A stretch of DNA of 64,000 nt from Lepidurus packardi (Eukaryota; Arthropoda; Branchiopoda; Notostraca; Triopsidae), in NCBI GenBank assembly GCA_023053545.1, contig JAKZAN010000002.1, positions 11,652,790 to 11,716,789 of the forward strand, given 5' to 3'. How positions within the stretch are numbered: position 1 is the first letter of the stretch; each line of letters opens with the position of its first letter. The translations under genes and the position numbers were made by a program. A model generated the notes under the pieces. That model did no database searches. It was not told the origin of the DNA and saw nothing but the letters and a program-made list of their open reading frames with translations. Below, one piece after another: positions 62,152-64,000 of this stretch.

Positions 62152-64000
62152 TGTAAGTAAGTTTCGTTTAATTTCCTCTTTCTTTTACAAGGGGATTAAA
62201 TTCCAAGAACTGGGGGTCTGCCAATTACGTTTCAATTAAATCACGTCACTGAGTGGGGTAATACAATGCTAACCCCGGTTTGACTCGAGTACCACCACAG
62301 ATAAACGGGTCAAGTTTGGAGTCAAGCGAGAAGAGAATTATCTGCCCTTTCGCGTGTACAGAGTCATCAGAAACTCAGCGATAGCAACACGGAGTAAAAT
62401 GTTGACTTAATTTACCCTCTTGTACAGTAATTCCACAGATTTCCGAGTCGTTATTTTTGCATTTGCGCACGAGTTTGAGGGAAAAAACCTGACCTTATAC
62501 TAGATACTAAACACGCCTACACCGTACAGTTCGAAGGAAAATCACCCAAATGCACGGATATATTACTGGCAGGTTTGATTTAAACTGTATTTCAAGTTTT
62601 AAACTGTAACGAAAGTATGACGATGAAGATTTGATCAAAAGTCCGCTGTTCAATGCGTTCAGCAAATTATCAAATTTTAGTTGATAGTTTTGTGTAACAA
62701 TAACAAGAACACCTTTACACTCGTGTTGTTGCACTGTTCTGAATAGGCTACTTGGTCTATGTAATGCTTTCCCGCTGCATGAGAACCAACGATTCCGGCT
62801 GTCGAACCGGCTCTGACTTAGGAGCCCGGGCTACCTTGGGATTTCTTGGCTGTTGCGGGAATGGGAGGTACGTTCGCGGCGAGCGCCGTTGCGATAGATG
62901 GACCGACTATAGCCGCACAAAAGGGACAGCCGGCCCTCTGCACTCACGCTATATGAAAGACGGATAAGGAAATGCTGCTAGCACTTCCTCTTTTCCCCTC
63001 CTTCCTTGCGCTGCTCTATGAGCCATACGAAAAGCAAGAGACCTAATGCTATCGTCTTCGTCTTCCAAGAACGCATGTGCGAATTGACCCTGTCAAGTTT
63101 CGATTTCGTATTTGAGTCTTGTGCTTTACATTCACCTCCTTGCATTGGAGGCGTGATACCGAGATTTGAGAATTAGGCAGCTCGCAAGAAAGAAAGGGCG
63201 TGCCACTTAATACTTTTTTCAATTTTCCCGCCCAAAGTATACGTTTTAGCGCCAATACGAACAAAATGGCGCCTATTACAGCGACTGAGATGGAAGATGA
63301 GAAAAAAAGTGCACAGGACGTGGGGGAAGGGACGAGTTTTTAATGTCCCCGAAATAGATGCGCCCCGGCTAGGTCTTAATATTACGTTGGCGTTCTGCCC
63401 ATATGGAGTAGATGAGCCGTTTCGCTTTTAGTAACGTTAACATTACGCCGCTGCTGGTGCTGGCGTCCCACAGTTCGGCCATTCTTCTTCTTCCCCTTCC
63501 GCAACGATGGTCAACCAGGGCGGGCACAAAGTTACTGGAAGCTCCCGTTTTTGTGAATGGCACTATTTTTTTTAACTTTCCTTTTTTTTCTTATGGCTCT
63601 TCCAGATAAGATGAGTTTGTCAGAGGTTGTCCAGGGAGACCGTTATCCATCGGAAAGATTTGTTGTTATAGGTTGTCCCATGTTGATGGAAGAAAAAGAA
63701 ACAAAGAAAAAGAAAAAACAGAAGGACTGTATTTCGATATGGATCTCCATTTGAGCAAAAGCCAAACAGTTGAAAAGATTGCTATAAAAATAGTCCAAAT
63801 CCCGAAACCATTTGAAAGAGCTCTTTCAGCTCAACCAGAATAGTTGCATCGGCAAATTAGCTGCACCCAAACAAGTTAACGACCCCAATGGCGAAAAGTT
63901 CTAAGACTTAAAGATAACGAGTTTCACAACTTTGTTTTTGGTCGGATGCCCGGTTGGGAAAAATAAGTTGAATTGCTTGTCAGCTACTATTCCTGATTTT
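62152..64000. other. Right edge of the window, upstream of the signal-peptide exon
   Basis: No gene is proven here. A 25-codon + strand frame at 63266-63343 has an excellent start context (CAAAATGG) but no splice donor. A - strand frame around 63484-63375 begins MAELWDASTSSG and could end at a donor (C|GTAATA). Both lie near a GC-richer patch with TTTTCCCGCCC and AAAATGGCGCC, which look like promoter sites. Either could be the first exon of a gene that lies mostly outside the window or that I could not follow. Confidence 0.3.

Overview
This is eukaryotic nuclear DNA. It has spliced genes with GT-AG introns, long AT-leaning non-coding stretches, TTAGG-type repeats (the arthropod telomere unit) and several small non-autonomous transposable elements. 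The compact genes have introns of about 57-115 bp, and the gene content includes an AMPK beta subunit, a CCDC9-family protein and an arthropod-style Beat-like Ig protein. Together these suggest an arthropod, possibly a branchiopod crustacean such as a water flea. The species is an inference; no rRNA, tRNA or mitochondrial marker is present. I worked out the exon structures by hand from reading frame, splice sites and phase. In all four gene models the phases close exactly.

Layout: 1-6066 has no supported gene but carries a fold-back MITE at 116-374. A complete five-exon AMPK beta-subunit gene lies on the + strand (6067-7146, 269 aa). It converges on a five-exon Golgi-type carbohydrate sulfotransferase on the - strand (12647-7708, 555 aa), whose KVASSS and RHPMERLLS sulfate-donor (PAPS) binding motifs lie on separate exons. 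A fold-back transposon occupies 14225-14678. A seven-exon CCDC9-family gene lies on the - strand (17272-15105, 570 aa). The next 6 kb appear empty.

The right two thirds of the window appear to be one gene on the - strand. It encodes a two-Ig-domain, GPI-anchored surface protein of Beat type, about 338 aa. Five exons lie between 31772 and 23388. A signal-peptide exon that matches in phase lies at 62151-62088, which implies a first intron of about 30 kb. That intron and its neighbours hold most of the repeats.

The main discovery is a fold-back element family with four copies here. The ends are built from GACACAAGGACTACGG-like subrepeats. Two copies have exact 9-bp target-site duplications and a third has an 8/9 match. 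One copy sits inside a local tandem duplication whose other copy preserves the uninterrupted site. A second element family (two inverted copies 35 kb apart), an element with 81-bp inverted ends and a small element in an Ig-gene intron are also described. The genes do not form an operon or a shared pathway. The likely themes are metabolic sensing (AMPK), Golgi glycan sulfation, an RNA-associated coiled-coil protein and cell-surface recognition.
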